A DNA stretch of 64,000 nucleotides from Diabrotica undecimpunctata (GCF_040954645.1 NC_092812.1:4402001-4466000); one strand, 5' to 3'. Counted from the stretch's first letter, positions 21,280-32,030 are shown. The notes: generated from the letters alone by a model not told the origin. Program-made: numbers and translations.

Positions 21280-24200
21280 TTATAAAGCTATGCATGTGTC
21301 TGACAAAAATTCTATAATTAAATTATATATTGTTACAGAACCTATGGCTAACAAAGACTGTATATTATATGGAGCGTATGTATTGCATTTAGTTAATTTT
21401 GTATACAGGGAGTTTGAATGCTGAATAAATTTAGGACATTCAAAGAAGATGTGATCGAGGTCACCTAGCTTGCCGCAATGTTTGCAACTATCATCATCGA
21501 TGACTTTAATTTTAAATAAATGGCATGGGTAGCATGCATGTCCAAAGCGTATTCGATTTATAGTAGTAATATATTTACGAGGAGCTTTGAAATTCTGAAA
21601 CCAGGTTGTTTGAGGTAGAGTTGGTTGTAAAGAGGTATACCTTTTATGGTTTGTAGAACAGTAATGTTTCCATTGCTCTTTCCATCTAAGTTGCTGATTT
21701 TTTTTTGAAAATCGTAGTAACATCTGATGTGTTAAGCATATATTTCAACGTAGAGCCAGTTGTTACACTCATTTTAGCCAAGTGATCTACATATTCATTG
21801 TGTTTGAGACCAATATGTGCTTTGACCCAAATAAATTTTATGTTGACTCCAGTCGATGATAAATGATACAATCTGTCTTTTATTTCAAATATGTAGGGGT
21901 TGCTAAATGTTGAGGGTAATTCAATGTTTTTTATGCTCTGCAAAACTGAAAGGCAATCTGACAGAATTAAGATATGTCTATTACAGGTGTTTTTAACATA
22001 TTTTAGAGCTTCAAGTATAGCTATTGATTCCGCTGAAAAGATTGAAAATTCATATGGTAGTTTATACTTGAATTCTACGTTTGTAGCAGGTAAAAAGTAT
22101 GCGCATCCAGTCCCTTCTGTTGTTTTTGATGCGTCCGTGTATATTACTGTGGCTTCCCTATAATCCTGCAGTAGAGATATTAGAAGATTGCTACTCATAA
22201 TGGTGTTCTCACTATAAGTGGGTATTATAACCTGAGTTCTGTGGAATAAAGAATAGTAGTCTAAGCTTCTGTCAACCGTGTCCAATTTCTTGAAAAAAAT
22301 AGGATTATTCTGTAATGCCATGCATAAAGGCGGGGAAGGTTTTTTCTCCCAATATTTGTTTGTAAGATCTGACTCGTTAAGTTGACGGACGCTTGAAAAT
22401 AACTGGGAGTTAGTTAATAGAATTTTAAGAAGGCTTTTTTCACTTAAAAAATTTCTTCTATTTTCCAGGGGTAGCTCAGCGGCTTCAACATATAAGGGTT
22501 GTATAGGGGTTGATCTCATAGCACCCAAACATACCCTCATAATAGAATTTTGAAACGTGTCGATTTTTCTTAAAAGGTTCTTAGAGGCGGAACCATAAAG
22601 AGTAGCACCGTAATCTAGAATAGATCGTATATATGCGCGATAAAACAACAATGATGTTTCTACATCGCAACCCCACCACGTTTTAGTTGTCATTCTGAGG
22701 AAATTGCTGCCTTTGTTACATCTATCAAGCATGTACTCTATGTGTTGTCTCCAAGTTAACTTCTTATCCAAAATAAGGCCTAGATATTTGACATGATTTT
22801 GAAGCTTAAAACATTGATCGTTCAGAATGATATTTTCATTTGAAGGAATGTTGGGTCTTGTGAAGATAGTTACTACTGATTTTTCAGTATAGGGGTTGAT
22901 CTCATAGCACCCAAACATACCCTCATAATAGAATTTTGAAACGTGTCGATTTTTCTTAAAAGGTTCTTAGAGGCGGAACCATAAAGAGTAGCACCGTAAT
23001 CTAGAATAGATCGTATATATGCGCGATAAAACAACAATGATGTTTCTACATCGCAACCCCACCACGTTTTAGTTGTCATTCTGAGGAAATTGCTGCCTTT
23101 GTTACATCTATCAAGCATGTACTCTATGTGTTGTCTCCAAGTTAACTTCTTATCCAAAATAAGGCCTAGATATTTGACATGATTTTGAAGCTTAAAACAT
23201 TGATCGTTCAGAATGATATTTTCATTTGAAGGAATGTTGTGTCTTGTGAAGATAGTTACTACTGATTTTTCTATAGATAAATTGAGACCATTCTCTAAGA
23301 ACCATGAAAAAAGGGATTCACATACTTTGCTAAGGCTTTGTAACAGGTTTCATATTTTTTGTTTTCTGTATAGATGCAGAAATCGTCGGCATACTGTACG
23401 ATTTTGAATGAACTGTTATTTATTTGGATGTTATGTATGTCAGAGCTGTATATATTGAATAAGATTGGAGATAAAACTGAGCCTTGTGGTATACCTTGGT
23501 AATTATATCGCGGTCCAATTAGCTTGTTATTATGATCTCTTACATAGATGATCGTCTTTGTGTAAAAACCAATTATTGTATCCACGAATGCGATTGGCAT
23601 ATGAAATAAATTAACCATTTTATTTCTTAAAGTTGACAAGCAAACTGATTCGTATGCTCCCTCAATATCCAAGAATAGTCCTGTTAAATAGTTGTTTCTG
23701 GTTAAGGTATTTTGTACATCTACCACAATGGTTGTTAGAGCATCTAGTGTTCCAAAGCTTCTTTTATAACCAAACTGATTTTCTGGTAGCAAATTATTTC
23801 TTTGTAACCACCAATCCAGTTTAAATTTTATGAGTCTCTCTAGAGTTTTAAAAACACAGGAAAGTAACGATATTGGTCTGTATGAATTTGCAATATTTGG
23901 ATCTTTACCAGACTTTAGGATAGGAACCACAATGGCGTTTTTAAATGAATCAATAACGATGTTATTTTGAATGATGTCATTAAATACCTGTAACAGCAGA
24001 TCTTTAGCGGCTCTTGGTAGGTTGATTACCATAGGGTATTTGATTTGATCAATCCCTGGGGAGGTATTATTGCAATTTTTGAGAGCGAAATCTAATTCAG
24101 ATTTAGTGAAAGGTTTCAACAAAAAGTGATTGGATTGGTGACTTTGTTCGGATTGGTTAGAGAAATATTGAACCCAGGGAGGAGAAACTTTATTAAAGAA

Positions 24201-25450
24201 GTCATCTAAAACTTCATTGCTGAAAGGTTTTATACTATTCTGCGGTTTTCGATTCATTTTGTTGGCCTGTGACCATATTTGCTTAGAAGAGGTATTTTTG
24301 TTTAAATTGGAGCACCATTTGATCCAACTGGATTTAGCTTTTTGCTTCAACTGCTTTTTTGTTCGAGCAGGAACTTCCTGACATTTTAAGTAGTTATCAA
24401 AACTCGATGAAAGTTTGTAAGCTTTTAAAGCCTTTTTTCTTTCATTAATTATAATATCACATTCAGGGTCCCACCATGGTGGTGGGGGACGATTTTTGAG
24501 TTTAAGAATTTTATATTGAGGGATAGATTTTGAAGCAGATTCATTAATACAATTAATAAGAAAATTATAATTTTCGTAAGTGTTTAAAGAGATACTATAG
24601 TTGACAAACATGTTTTCTATTAAGGATGTATAAAGTGACCAATTGGCTTTATTGATATTCCATTTGCTTTTTGGATAAATTGTTTTATGTGATGTGTTAG
24701 TTGTGGAAAGGTTCATGGTTATAGCAAAATGATTTGACCCTAAGGTATCTGAAGATACGGACCAGGAAACTTTACTGACTAGATTAGCTGTACAGAGAGA
24801 AATGTCAATCATAGATTTCTGAGTACCATATTTGGAAAGATATGTGGGTTCCCCATTATTCAAAATAATAAGATCTAGGTCCTCGACACTGCTGACGATT
24901 TGATGACCTGCAGCATCATTGTGCAGTGAGCCCCATAAAGAGTTATAAGCATTCATATCCCCTCCAATTATACAAGGTGATGTAACTTGAGAGAAGATAT
25001 TTTTCCAATCATCTTTAGAAGTATGGACTTTAGGAGGCCTATACACAGACAAGAAACTTAATTCTAAATTGTTAAATTTAACGGAGATGCCACAAACTAA
25101 AATTTTATCATTGAAATTTTTAGTAATATTCACTTGACAGAATGATATAGAAGTTTTAATCAAAATTGCTACATCGGCATATCCATCGTATCTATCCTGG
25201 CGGATTATATTATAACCTTTAAATATATAGTTTTGATTTGGTTTGAACCATGTTTCACTTAACAACGCTATATCAATGTTTTCAGCTGTTAAAAAATGAA
25301 CTAAACTATTTTTATTGGATGCAACGGACCTTTTGTTCCATTGTAAAATTCTTAGAGTTGTTTGTCCTTGGAAAACCTTATTTACTGAAGATGTCCTCCA
25401 ACATCTGATTCTAACGAATAAGTAAAAAGTGGTATAATAAAATAAGTGAA
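21280..25450 (-). pseudogene. ORF2: ORF2: endonuclease, reverse transcriptase, RNase H (frame-broken)
   Basis: The frame is open from about 25450 with no ATG before 25265. AP-type endonuclease: ILQWNKRSVASNKNSL, MLSETWFKPNQNYIFKG, CIIGGDMNAYNSLWGS, SDTLGSNHFAITM. RT: VVPILKSGKDPNIANSYRPI, GLFLDIEGAYESV, YQGIPQGSVLSPILFNIY and the active site VQYADDFCIYT at about 23370. RNase H: VIYTDASKTTEGTG, SAESIAILEAL, LSDCLSVLQ, WVKAHIGLKHNEYVDHLAK. It ends with CKHCGKLGDLDHIFFEC. Breaks: a tandem duplication (22501-22886 / 22887-23272) that shifts frame, and a shift at a T-run near 21705. It nicks target DNA and copies element RNA at the nick. Confidence 0.93.
22501..23272. repeat. 386-bp tandem duplication within ORF2
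   Basis: Positions 22501-22886 recur at 22887-23272 almost unchanged; the only clear difference I saw is gttgggtc versus gttgtgtc. The unit covers the post-RT segment (KKLTWRQHIEYMLDRCNKGS, DYGATLYGSASKNLLRKID). 386 is not a multiple of 3, so the duplication shifts the frame. It is either very recent or an assembly artefact. Confidence 0.92.
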
Positions 25451-25587
25451 AACATTCATATTTGTTTTTTTAATAGTGCATTTTGATCTTGGATTAATGT
25501 TTAAATAAGAAATACTGCCAGAAAAACGTTCCATTTGAATTACATAATTTAGATAAATAATTTTGATTTTGATATATGCTAAGAATT

Positions 25588-26955
25588 TTATTTCAATGTT
25601 TTAGTACCCTCCAATACTGAAAATATTTTTTGATTTATGCTCTCATTATCTACAGATTTTAAATCCTCAAGTGTGTGAATATTTTTTAAAAAATTAATGA
25701 CACACTCCGTCACTGCCTGAGCAATATCTTTATTATCACCTTCTGTGGGTTGAAAGGTAGATTGCTTTGGATACTGGGGAAGAGGATGTGATGGTCCAAA
25801 ACGGAAGTTAAACATGGGAGGGTTCTGTAAGTTTGGGGATGAGGGAGAAGTAGTGGCTTTACGTTTTTTGTTGTTATGGGTTAGTGCCATAGGTCTGCTA
25901 CTATCCGAACGTTGAGAATTTGTAGGTTGTGGCTGCTGGAAAGCATGTTTATTACCAGAACTTTGAGGTAGTTTCGGGAAATCTGCCTCGTAGTTTGCTA
26001 AGGCAGAAAAGCGATTGTTCGTTGTTATTTCTGAATATGAAGATTGAAAAAGCTTTTTGGCTTCTAAAAAGGATACTTTCTGTTCTATCATCAAATTTTT
26101 AATACGTTTCTGTTCCTCGTAAATTGGGCATAGTTTGGAAATCGATGTATGCTGTGTACTCTTGCAATGTATACATGATTTATTAAATTCAGAACAGTTA
26201 TGTTCTTCGGTTTTGACAGATCCACATAAAATACAATGTTCTTGGCTGCTTTTGCACTGTTTTGATATGTGTCCGAATCTCAAACATCTACAGCATTGTG
26301 TGACCCTGCCTATAAACTTTTCCACATTAAAATAAACAAAATTAACGGATATATGGCTGGGTAATATGTTTCCTTCAAAGCTGACTACAATGGTCTTCTT
26401 AGGTACATACTCAGCTTTACCATGTTTTTCAATTTTCCTGTGCATTCGTCTGATGTCTACAACCCTTGAGTTTAAATTTATGTTTTGTTTTAAATAATCA
26501 ACGTCGTAACTTGTGTCAACGTCTCGGATCATACCCTTGACCTCTAAAAGGTGATTAGGTATGAAAGCTTTTAAGTTTAATTCTTTTAAATTTTTATTTG
26601 TGAGCAACTTATTAGCTTCTGCTATTGAATTTAATATTACTTTAACGCGATTTCTACCTATTCCCTTAATTTCCTGAATGTTTTGTACTTTTAGATTTTT
26701 GTGTAAAATATTTCCTTCAAACATAGGATGCAAACGACCCAAACTTTGCTGATTAGTTTTTTCAACATATACGCAATAATTATTTAACAAGTACTTATCT
26801 GGATTTATCGAGTCAAATAGTTTTGGTTCGTCCTCCTTAGCACCTATTGTTCCCATTTCCATGACGGCAGCAGTACTTTCCATATTGGAAAAACTATCAC
26901 TTTCACAAATAACTCCACTATCACCATCTAGCGTCTTATTTTTTACGCTCCCCAT
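25588..26955 (-). CDS. ORF1: ORF1, Gag-like nucleic-acid-binding protein of the I/Jockey-type element
   Basis: 455 codons, intact, ATG at 26955 about 150 bp from the element's 5' end. The middle region (IKGIGRNRVKVILNSIAEAN, then RDVDTSYDVDYLKQNIN) resembles the RRM-like fold region of insect ORF1 proteins. Zinc-knuckle cluster at about residues 220-285: CCRCLRFGHISKQCKS, CILCGS..., CIHCKSTQHTSISKLCP. The C-terminal third is Pro/Ser/Gln-rich. In this family ORF1p packages element RNA into particles that also bind ORF2p. ORF2 follows on the same strand after about 130 bp. Confidence 0.9.
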   Translation of the reverse strand: MGSVKNKTLDGDSGVICESDSFSNMESTAAVMEMGTIGAKEDEPKLFDSINPDKYLLNNYCVYVEKTNQQSLGRLHPMFEGNILHKNLKVQNIQEIKGIGRNRVKVILNSIAEANKLLTNKNLKELNLKAFIPNHLLEVKGMIRDVDTSYDVDYLKQNINLNSRVVDIRRMHRKIEKHGKAEYVPKKTIVVSFEGNILPSHISVNFVYFNVEKFIGRVTQCCRCLRFGHISKQCKSSQEHCILCGSVKTEEHNCSEFNKSCIHCKSTQHTSISKLCPIYEEQKRIKNLMIEQKVSFLEAKKLFQSSYSEITTNNRFSALANYEADFPKLPQSSGNKHAFQQPQPTNSQRSDSSRPMALTHNNKKRKATTSPSSPNLQNPPMFNFRFGPSHPLPQYPKQSTFQPTEGDNKDIAQAVTECVINFLKNIHTLEDLKSVDNESINQKIFSVLEGTKTLK

Positions 26956-27309
26956 GGCGGGGGCGAAGTTTTTAAAATCTAACTTATTTAAATTGTTTTG
27001 ATAAATTTAGCAACACGAAAAAACAAAAACTTGAACACTGATTAATAACAAATCGGTAAGCCGGTTATTGTTGTTTGACTTCTCTCTTCGAATTTTCAAA
27101 CGAAACTCCACATTTTGTATTAACCTTGGTCAAAATCAAAATTTAAACTTCATGTTCTTTTTAATTAAAGTGGTTATATACTTTTTAGGACACTGATGAT
27201 GAAATATGGATTCCAAAAACGTTTTGTCTTCATGACATAGCCCGTTTGGGTTTTTTAATTTATATACATTTTATAAAGGATTTTAACAAAAATCCAGAAA
27301 GTAGTTGCC

Positions 27310-28140
27310 GAAGAACAACCTGAAATCATATGTTTACAAGAAACTAATTTTAAAACATCCAAACTTCGTAAACTAAAAAAAATTGAAGACTATCATTATA
27401 TTCGAACTAACTGCAACAGAGCCGGTAGTGGTACTTCAATTTTTATTTCCAGTGAACCATTTTCGTCTCATTTCTCTCTCACCACCGAACTGGAGGCTAT
27501 CGCCATAACCACATGGTGCCCAAATAAACTTACTGTATGTAGTGTATATATTCCACCCAGCGACTCACTTAAGAAAATAGAACTTCTGAACCTTATTATT
27601 TATCAGCTCCCTCACCATACATTTTTGTAGGCGAATTCAATGCCCATAATTTCATGTGTGGATACACTCACATGTCAACTAAAGGCAAAACTATTGAAAA
27701 CGTAATTAAATGTACGAGCTCATGCATATTAAATACAGGTTCTAGTACACACTTCAATTTTTCCTCTAGGACATTCTCTTCAACAGATCTTAGCTTTAGT
27801 GATCCCAAATCAGCACCTTCACCAACTTCGAAAGCGACTGATGACCTTTATGACAGCAATCATTATCCTCTCATTATATCATCTAATATTCCAAATACTG
27901 AACAAACTCTGTCCAGAACCTACTGGCGACTTAAAAATTCTGATTGGGCAAGTTACACATCCCAAACAGATATCGCCCATTCTTTTCTCTTACTGTCCGA
28001 CAATATTGACAATAATATAACATTATTCACAGACACCATACTTTCAGCTGCCAATTTGCACATTGGCAAACGTATTATGTCACAAAAACAAAAAAAAAGT
28101 TCCTTAGTAGAATACCTCATACCAAACTTCTATAGAACAA
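27310..28140 (+). pseudogene. Endonuclease-domain fragment of a Jockey-like element
   Basis: The plus strand reads EEQPEIICLQETNFKTSKLR, RAGSGTSIFISSEPF, LEAIAITTWCPNKLTVCSVY, then after a shift FVGEFNAHN-like and STHFNFSSRTFSSTDLSFSD, and ends near KRIMSQKQKKSS. This is the N-terminal AP endonuclease and linker of a non-LTR ORF2. RT is absent. It lies exactly between the right-arm end (27309) and another copy of the same repeat (28144). Several frame breaks. Confidence 0.8.
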
Positions 28141-28143
28141 CAT

Positions 28144-28470
28144 AAGGTGGCACAACTTCAGTTGCTTTGACAAAGTCCTCGTAGACATACCGTCTCAGGA
28201 CTCGCAACTAATGTAGAGTCATATGTCGCCATGTTACCAATCCAACGGTAACTTTAACATCTCAACTGTAAATTAGACAATGTAAACCAAATTTTATTTA
28301 ATAATTTTTAAAAGGTTTTTACCCACATATTTAGTGCCTACATCCATGTATTAACTAGACACTGATGATGGAATACTTATTCCGAAAACGTTTTGTCAAT
28401 TCAACATAGCCCAACTGGGTTTTTTATATACCTTTTTATAAAGGATTTTATTCAAAATTTTTTAATATAT
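28144..28470 (+). repeat. Third, more diverged copy of the inverted-repeat arm sequence
   Basis: Same orientation as the right arm and sharing its landmarks in order: tcctcgtagacataccgtctcaggac split over 28170-28200, gtaactttaacat, ttacccacatatttagtg, ctgatgatggaat, aaaacgttttgtc, acatagccca, gggttttttatatacc and tataaaggatttta. It holds the best-preserved hammerhead-like core (28358-28397). About 75-80% similar to the other arms by eye. Confidence 0.8.
28358..28397 (+). ncRNA. Hammerhead-ribozyme-like motif
   Basis: CTGATGA at 28362-28368, a perfect 5-bp hairpin GGAAT/ATTCC with loop ACTT (28370-28383), then GAAA at 28384-28387. The flanks GACA (28358-28361) and TGTC (28394-28397) can pair as stem I. 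Stem III would be only AAC/GTT with no loop, which could fold only in a dimer. Penelope-like elements are known to carry type-I hammerheads with minimal stem III. The two other arm copies (18835-18875 minus; 27187-27228 plus) keep CTGATGA but have AAAA in place of GAAA. Activity is unproven. Confidence 0.45.
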
Positions 28471-28759
28471 GGTATACAGCCAAATACAGGAACTTTGTTT
28501 CCTTGTGGATTAGAACATATTCACTAGCAAATAACTCGAAAAGTATTGACTCAGTGATGAAAACTCTATGGAACAAAGGTTGTTTAGAATTAGTCAGTGT
28601 ATCCAATTCCTGACTTATTTTGAAAGTATGTTTTCTCACCCCTGAAAATGGTTGAAACTTACCCCTGGGGCAAAAATAGAAATTGCCACAATATAATTAA
28701 AACGGAAATGCAGGAGAACCCTACAATGTCGAAAAGTGGGTTTTCTATTAGAGTAGCAG
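28471..28759. other. Unassigned sequence between repeats
   Basis: About 290 bp with no recognised family. A 63-codon minus ORF (28448-28639) looks fortuitous. Confidence 0.4.
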
Positions 28760-29290
28760 GTAAAAAAAGTAGATAAGCTAACAAACGTCTGTCTCAAAAA
28801 ACTCGTATAAGGCTGTATAGAATACTGATAGTCCCCGTTCTTATATATGGATCAGAGGCATGGACGCTAACGAAAACAGATGAATCCGCTCTATCCATTT
28901 TTGAGAGAAAGGTGCTACGCAAGATATTCGGAGCGGTCTGTGAGAACGGAATATGGAGGCGTAGATATAACTTTAAACTGCAGAATATCTACAAGCATAC
29001 GTTTGGTGGTAAAGATATTACCACTATAATTAAGCGAAACCGCCTGCAGTGGGCAGGACATGTAGCCCGGGCCCCTGAGTCAAACATGATAAAAAAGATT
29101 CTAAAAGCGCAACCCGTGGGAATGAGAAGACGGGATAGACCAAAGCTAAGGTGGATGGACGGGGTAACACAAGATGCCGAGAAGATCGGAGTCGGCAACT
29201 GGAAAATGCAAGCGAGGGACGGAATAGAATCGCGTAGAAAGCCTGAGAAGGTCGAGGCCCTTTAAGGGCTGTAGCACCAAGATGATGATG
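28760..29290 (+). mobile_element. 3' fragment of a non-LTR retrotransposon (family B)
   Basis: One frame is open from about 28790 to 29265: LSQKTRIRLYRILIVPVLIY, GSEAWTLTKTDESALSIFER, KVLRKIFGAV, RNRLQWAGHVARAPESNMIK, RRRDRPKLRWMDGVTQDAEK and a WRR-like end. This is the C-terminus of ORF2. The 3' UTR ends tagcaccaagatgatgatga. It is a near-duplicate of 17388-17655 (opposite strand), which covers only the last 90 codons. Confidence 0.9.
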
Positions 29291-29401
29291 AAGCAGATAG
29301 AACAGGTACTGATATTGTTTCTCCATTATTTATTTTAGAGTGCACATTTTTACTTTTTATCTATTGTATGCGTATGAAGCCGTAGTGTACGCAATGTGGC
29401 T

Positions 29402-30608
29402 CATGAGTATGAAACTACGGGAACATTGTCGACACCAAAATCAGTTAAGCATCGCAAAAGTATTGTTAACTCGCTGGATGAATTTGACAGTGAAGCAATA
29501 AGAATAATAATCCATCAATTCTTTTTTCGAAATTCAATAGCCACAATAGACAAAGTTCTGAGGGTTGTTAACGAAAATCCGGTTTTGCCTAACTTCAAAA
29601 GAACAAGTTTTTTAAATTATTGAAAGAAATTGATTTTAAGTTTCAACGTCGTCAGCGTAACAGCATTTTGATAGACAGGGACGAAATTGTCTGGTCGAGA
29701 TGAGAATTTCTGATAAAAATTAAGTCCTACAGAAATGAAAACCGTAAAATTTACTACTAAGACGAGACTTAACTAAACGCTGGTCACACCAAATCTAACG
29801 TATTAGTCGACAATTCGGTAACGTCTTATAAACAAGCGTTTTTAGATGGAGTTTCTACGGGGTTAAAAAATCCTGCAGGTAAATATTTATGTGCTTTTTC
29901 AATTCAATTAAATTTTTAAATTCTCAGGAAAAGGAAAACGACTAATTATCTGTCACATTGGCAGTGAAGATGGCTTTGTTACAGAAGGGCTGTGGGTGTT
30001 TGAATAAAAAAAGTGGGAACTACCATGAAGAGATGGACGGGAAATCGTTCGAAAATTGGTTCAAAAATATACTGCCCCGATTAGAAGACAACTCCATCAT
30101 CGTATTGGACAACGCGTCTTATCACTCCAGAAAATTGGAAAAAATTCCAACTATTTCTTCTAAAAAAGCTGACATCCAAGCGTGGCTGAAATAAAAAAAT
30201 ATAGAGTTTGAGGACTCCATATTACAAGTGCAACTGCTGGCTATCGTTAAGTAACATAGGGGACAATATAATATATCATTGATGAGATGGCAAAAAGCTA
30301 AAACAAAGTGTTGTTAAGGCTGCCCCATACCATTGTGAGCTCAATCTGATTGAGCTGATCTGGGCAGAAGTAAAAAATTATGTAGCAGCCAAAAACACTA
30401 CTTTTAAATTTGCAGACATGAAACATATTTTTTATGGTGCAATAAATATTATTAGTCCAACTACGTGGCAGAAATGTATGCAACACGTTTAACAAAAAGT
30501 CGAGTCCATAATGTGGAAGTTTGACAATATAATAGAGAACCATATCGAACCCATAATAATAAATCCAGACGAAGACAGCAGCAGATGTAGCTCCTCAGAC
30601 TCTGAATA
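29402..30608 (+). pseudogene. Tc1/IS630-like DDE transposase relic with an intron
   Basis: Reads HEYETTGTLSTPKSVKHRK and SLDEFDSEAIRIIIHQFFF (N-terminal HTH region), then first Asp in KIYYQDET, an intron at 29879-29927 (GT...AG, 49 bp) that joins KNPAG to KGKRLIICHIGSEDGF, second Asp in IIVLDNASYHSRKLEK, and third-acidic motif ELNLIELIWAEVKNYVAAKN. It ends in an acidic Ser-rich tail (SSRCSSSDSE) at 30608. The DDE_3-type order D, D, E is complete. There are several stops (about 29622, 29701, 30192 and 30490) and frame changes. Terminal repeats were not found. Confidence 0.8.
29879..29927 (+). other. Spliceosomal intron in the DDE transposase relic
   Basis: cctgcag/gtaaat ... ttctcag/gaaaag. 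Removing these 49 bp restores a continuous conserved reading (NPAG then KGKRLIICH). Confidence 0.75.
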
Positions 30609-31069
30609 AATTAAATGGTATATTTTTATGCTTTGATAAACTTATGACAATGCTACTTTATTCAAACTGTTTACTTTGTTATGTATATCTCAGTTTTAAT
30701 GTAAACAGCAAGGAAATAAAGAAGGAAAAATTAAGAGGTAATCAGCCTAGTAAAGAGTAATAATTATTTAAGAAATTATTATATATTCCAAATTAATAAA
30801 GAATAAATTCGACACAGTTTAACGTATACATTTCAAATTAAAAACAAAACAATTGACCCAGTTTAACACAAGCCTGAATGTTTAAAAAATTACGACACTT
30901 AGACCTTGTTGGAAATTAATACAAGGTAAGAATTGTTAAACAAGTGAGAAGAATTGAGCTGACTGGGAAGTTTTTACATAGCGTGATCCAGTTTAACACA
31001 TGGAATACGTGACATAAAGAATCTAAGGTAGAAGTTGGCGATACATAAAAACGGAATGAAGTGGGTCAG
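30609..31069. other. Non-coding stretch with repeated CAGTTTAACACA-type motif
   Basis: No coding family. The motif CAGTTTAAC recurs at about 30813, 30858 and 30986, twice as CCAGTTTAACACA-type. It could be a subterminal repeat of the DDE element just upstream, but no matching left end was seen. Confidence 0.4.
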
Positions 31070-31640
31070 AGAGGACAGTAGTAGCGCGGCGCCTGAGGGC
31101 CCCACGCGAGAGCGGCGTTAGTGGGAAGTGGTCACGCAGCAGCTCCACGCCATAGTGTGGAGATCGGAAGGTACGCAGACAGTGGACGCGTTATTTAACT
31201 CGACGGGGTAGTGTGACGTATAGAGTGTCGGCAACTGGAGATTCGAAGGTACGAAATCTCAAATCCCGGTAGACTGGAGGCGTATTCCCTAGCTAGAGCC
31301 TAGATACGCAGAGGTAACTAAGATCTCTATATACTAACCCCACGTATATTTAATAGCACGGAAATTGTCTGACCTTTAATTCCTTGCTTGTCTCTTCACG
31401 TCTTCCTTCGCGCCTGATCGAACATTTTGGTCATAACTGATATTTGTAATGTACAGTCTAGTTAATACATTGTAAATTCGAAATTTGTTTTGTTATTTCT
31501 AGCCATTACAGGTCGAGACTAGAAGAGATACACATTTCGCTATGCAGTGCCCCGGCTTCTAACGTAAGCCCATAGCCTCTCACTCTTTGCAGGACCTGAG
31601 ACCAGGAAGTCCTTAATTCCTTGCTTTCAGAGTGGAGACA
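31070..31640. other. GC-rich patch, LTR-like
   Basis: Clearly higher GC than its surroundings (e.g. tagtagcgcggcgcctgagg at about 31079). A TATA-like cataaaaacgg and an initiator-like tcagaga lie just upstream at 31045-31070, as in some LTR U3/R junctions. TTAATTCCTTGCT occurs twice (31377, 31611). A C-run follows at about 31701. No LTR partner is in the window, so this could be a solo LTR or a 5' UTR of another repeat. Confidence 0.35.
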
Positions 31641-31924
31641 TTTCATTTGAGGGGTTTAGTCCATTCATCTACAGCTTCAATCCTAAATTATCACGCTTAA
31701 CCCCCCCCCCCCCAATATTATTAGACAGTTAATAAATATTTTATTTTACCACATTATTCTTCAATGCAACATTAAAACATTAAATTTTGTTCTCAATGAT
31801 TAAAATTCAATAAATTATTACACCAATAGTTTCAAAAGAAAATATTTTAAAAAATCATATGATACGCCTCAGTACGACCCTGTTAGTCTTTCACGTGCGT
31901 TTGTATACACTTGTAAAATTGTAA

Positions 31925-32030
31925 AAAGGTCCGTATGACGTTTGTCATCCTCAACCGGTATGCGTTCACTGCTGGACATAGCTTCCTCAGCTCTTTCCAT
32001 CTATCTCTGTCACACACAGCCATTCTTAAG
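31925..32030 (-). pseudogene. Short non-LTR ORF2 C-terminal relic
   Basis: The minus strand reads CDRDRWKELRKLCPAVNAYR and a few more residues, like the very end of ORF2 in several insect non-LTR families. Very short, so the family is uncertain. The rest of 31640-32150 is AT-rich with a poly-C run and nothing else recognised. Confidence 0.4.

Larger units (their letters stand above)
20946..27107 (-). mobile_element. Complete I/Jockey-type non-LTR retrotransposon
   Basis: The target duplication CACATTTTGTAT lies at 20934-20945 and 27109-27120. The plus-strand left end is a T-run, i.e. a poly-A tail on minus. Minus-strand order: 5' UTR of about 150 bp, ORF1 (Gag-like, zinc knuckles), ORF2 (endonuclease, RT, RNase H, terminal Cys/His cluster), and a 3' UTR of about 330 bp holding the palindrome tcatgaaaattttcatga near 21250. 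RNase H suggests the I/Jockey-superfamily branch that keeps this domain. Frame breaks in ORF2 (a 386-bp tandem duplication and a T-run indel) make it non-autonomous today. Confidence 0.93.
19757..27309 (+). repeat. Right arm of the long inverted repeat, interrupted twice
   Basis: Right-arm sequence occupies 19757-19887, 20580-20945 and 27121-27309. The gaps are a 678-bp non-LTR fragment (14-bp TSD) and a 6.2-kb I/Jockey-type element (12-13-bp TSD). With the inserts removed, the arm matches the left arm outward to gtagttgcc at 27309. Confidence 0.85.
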
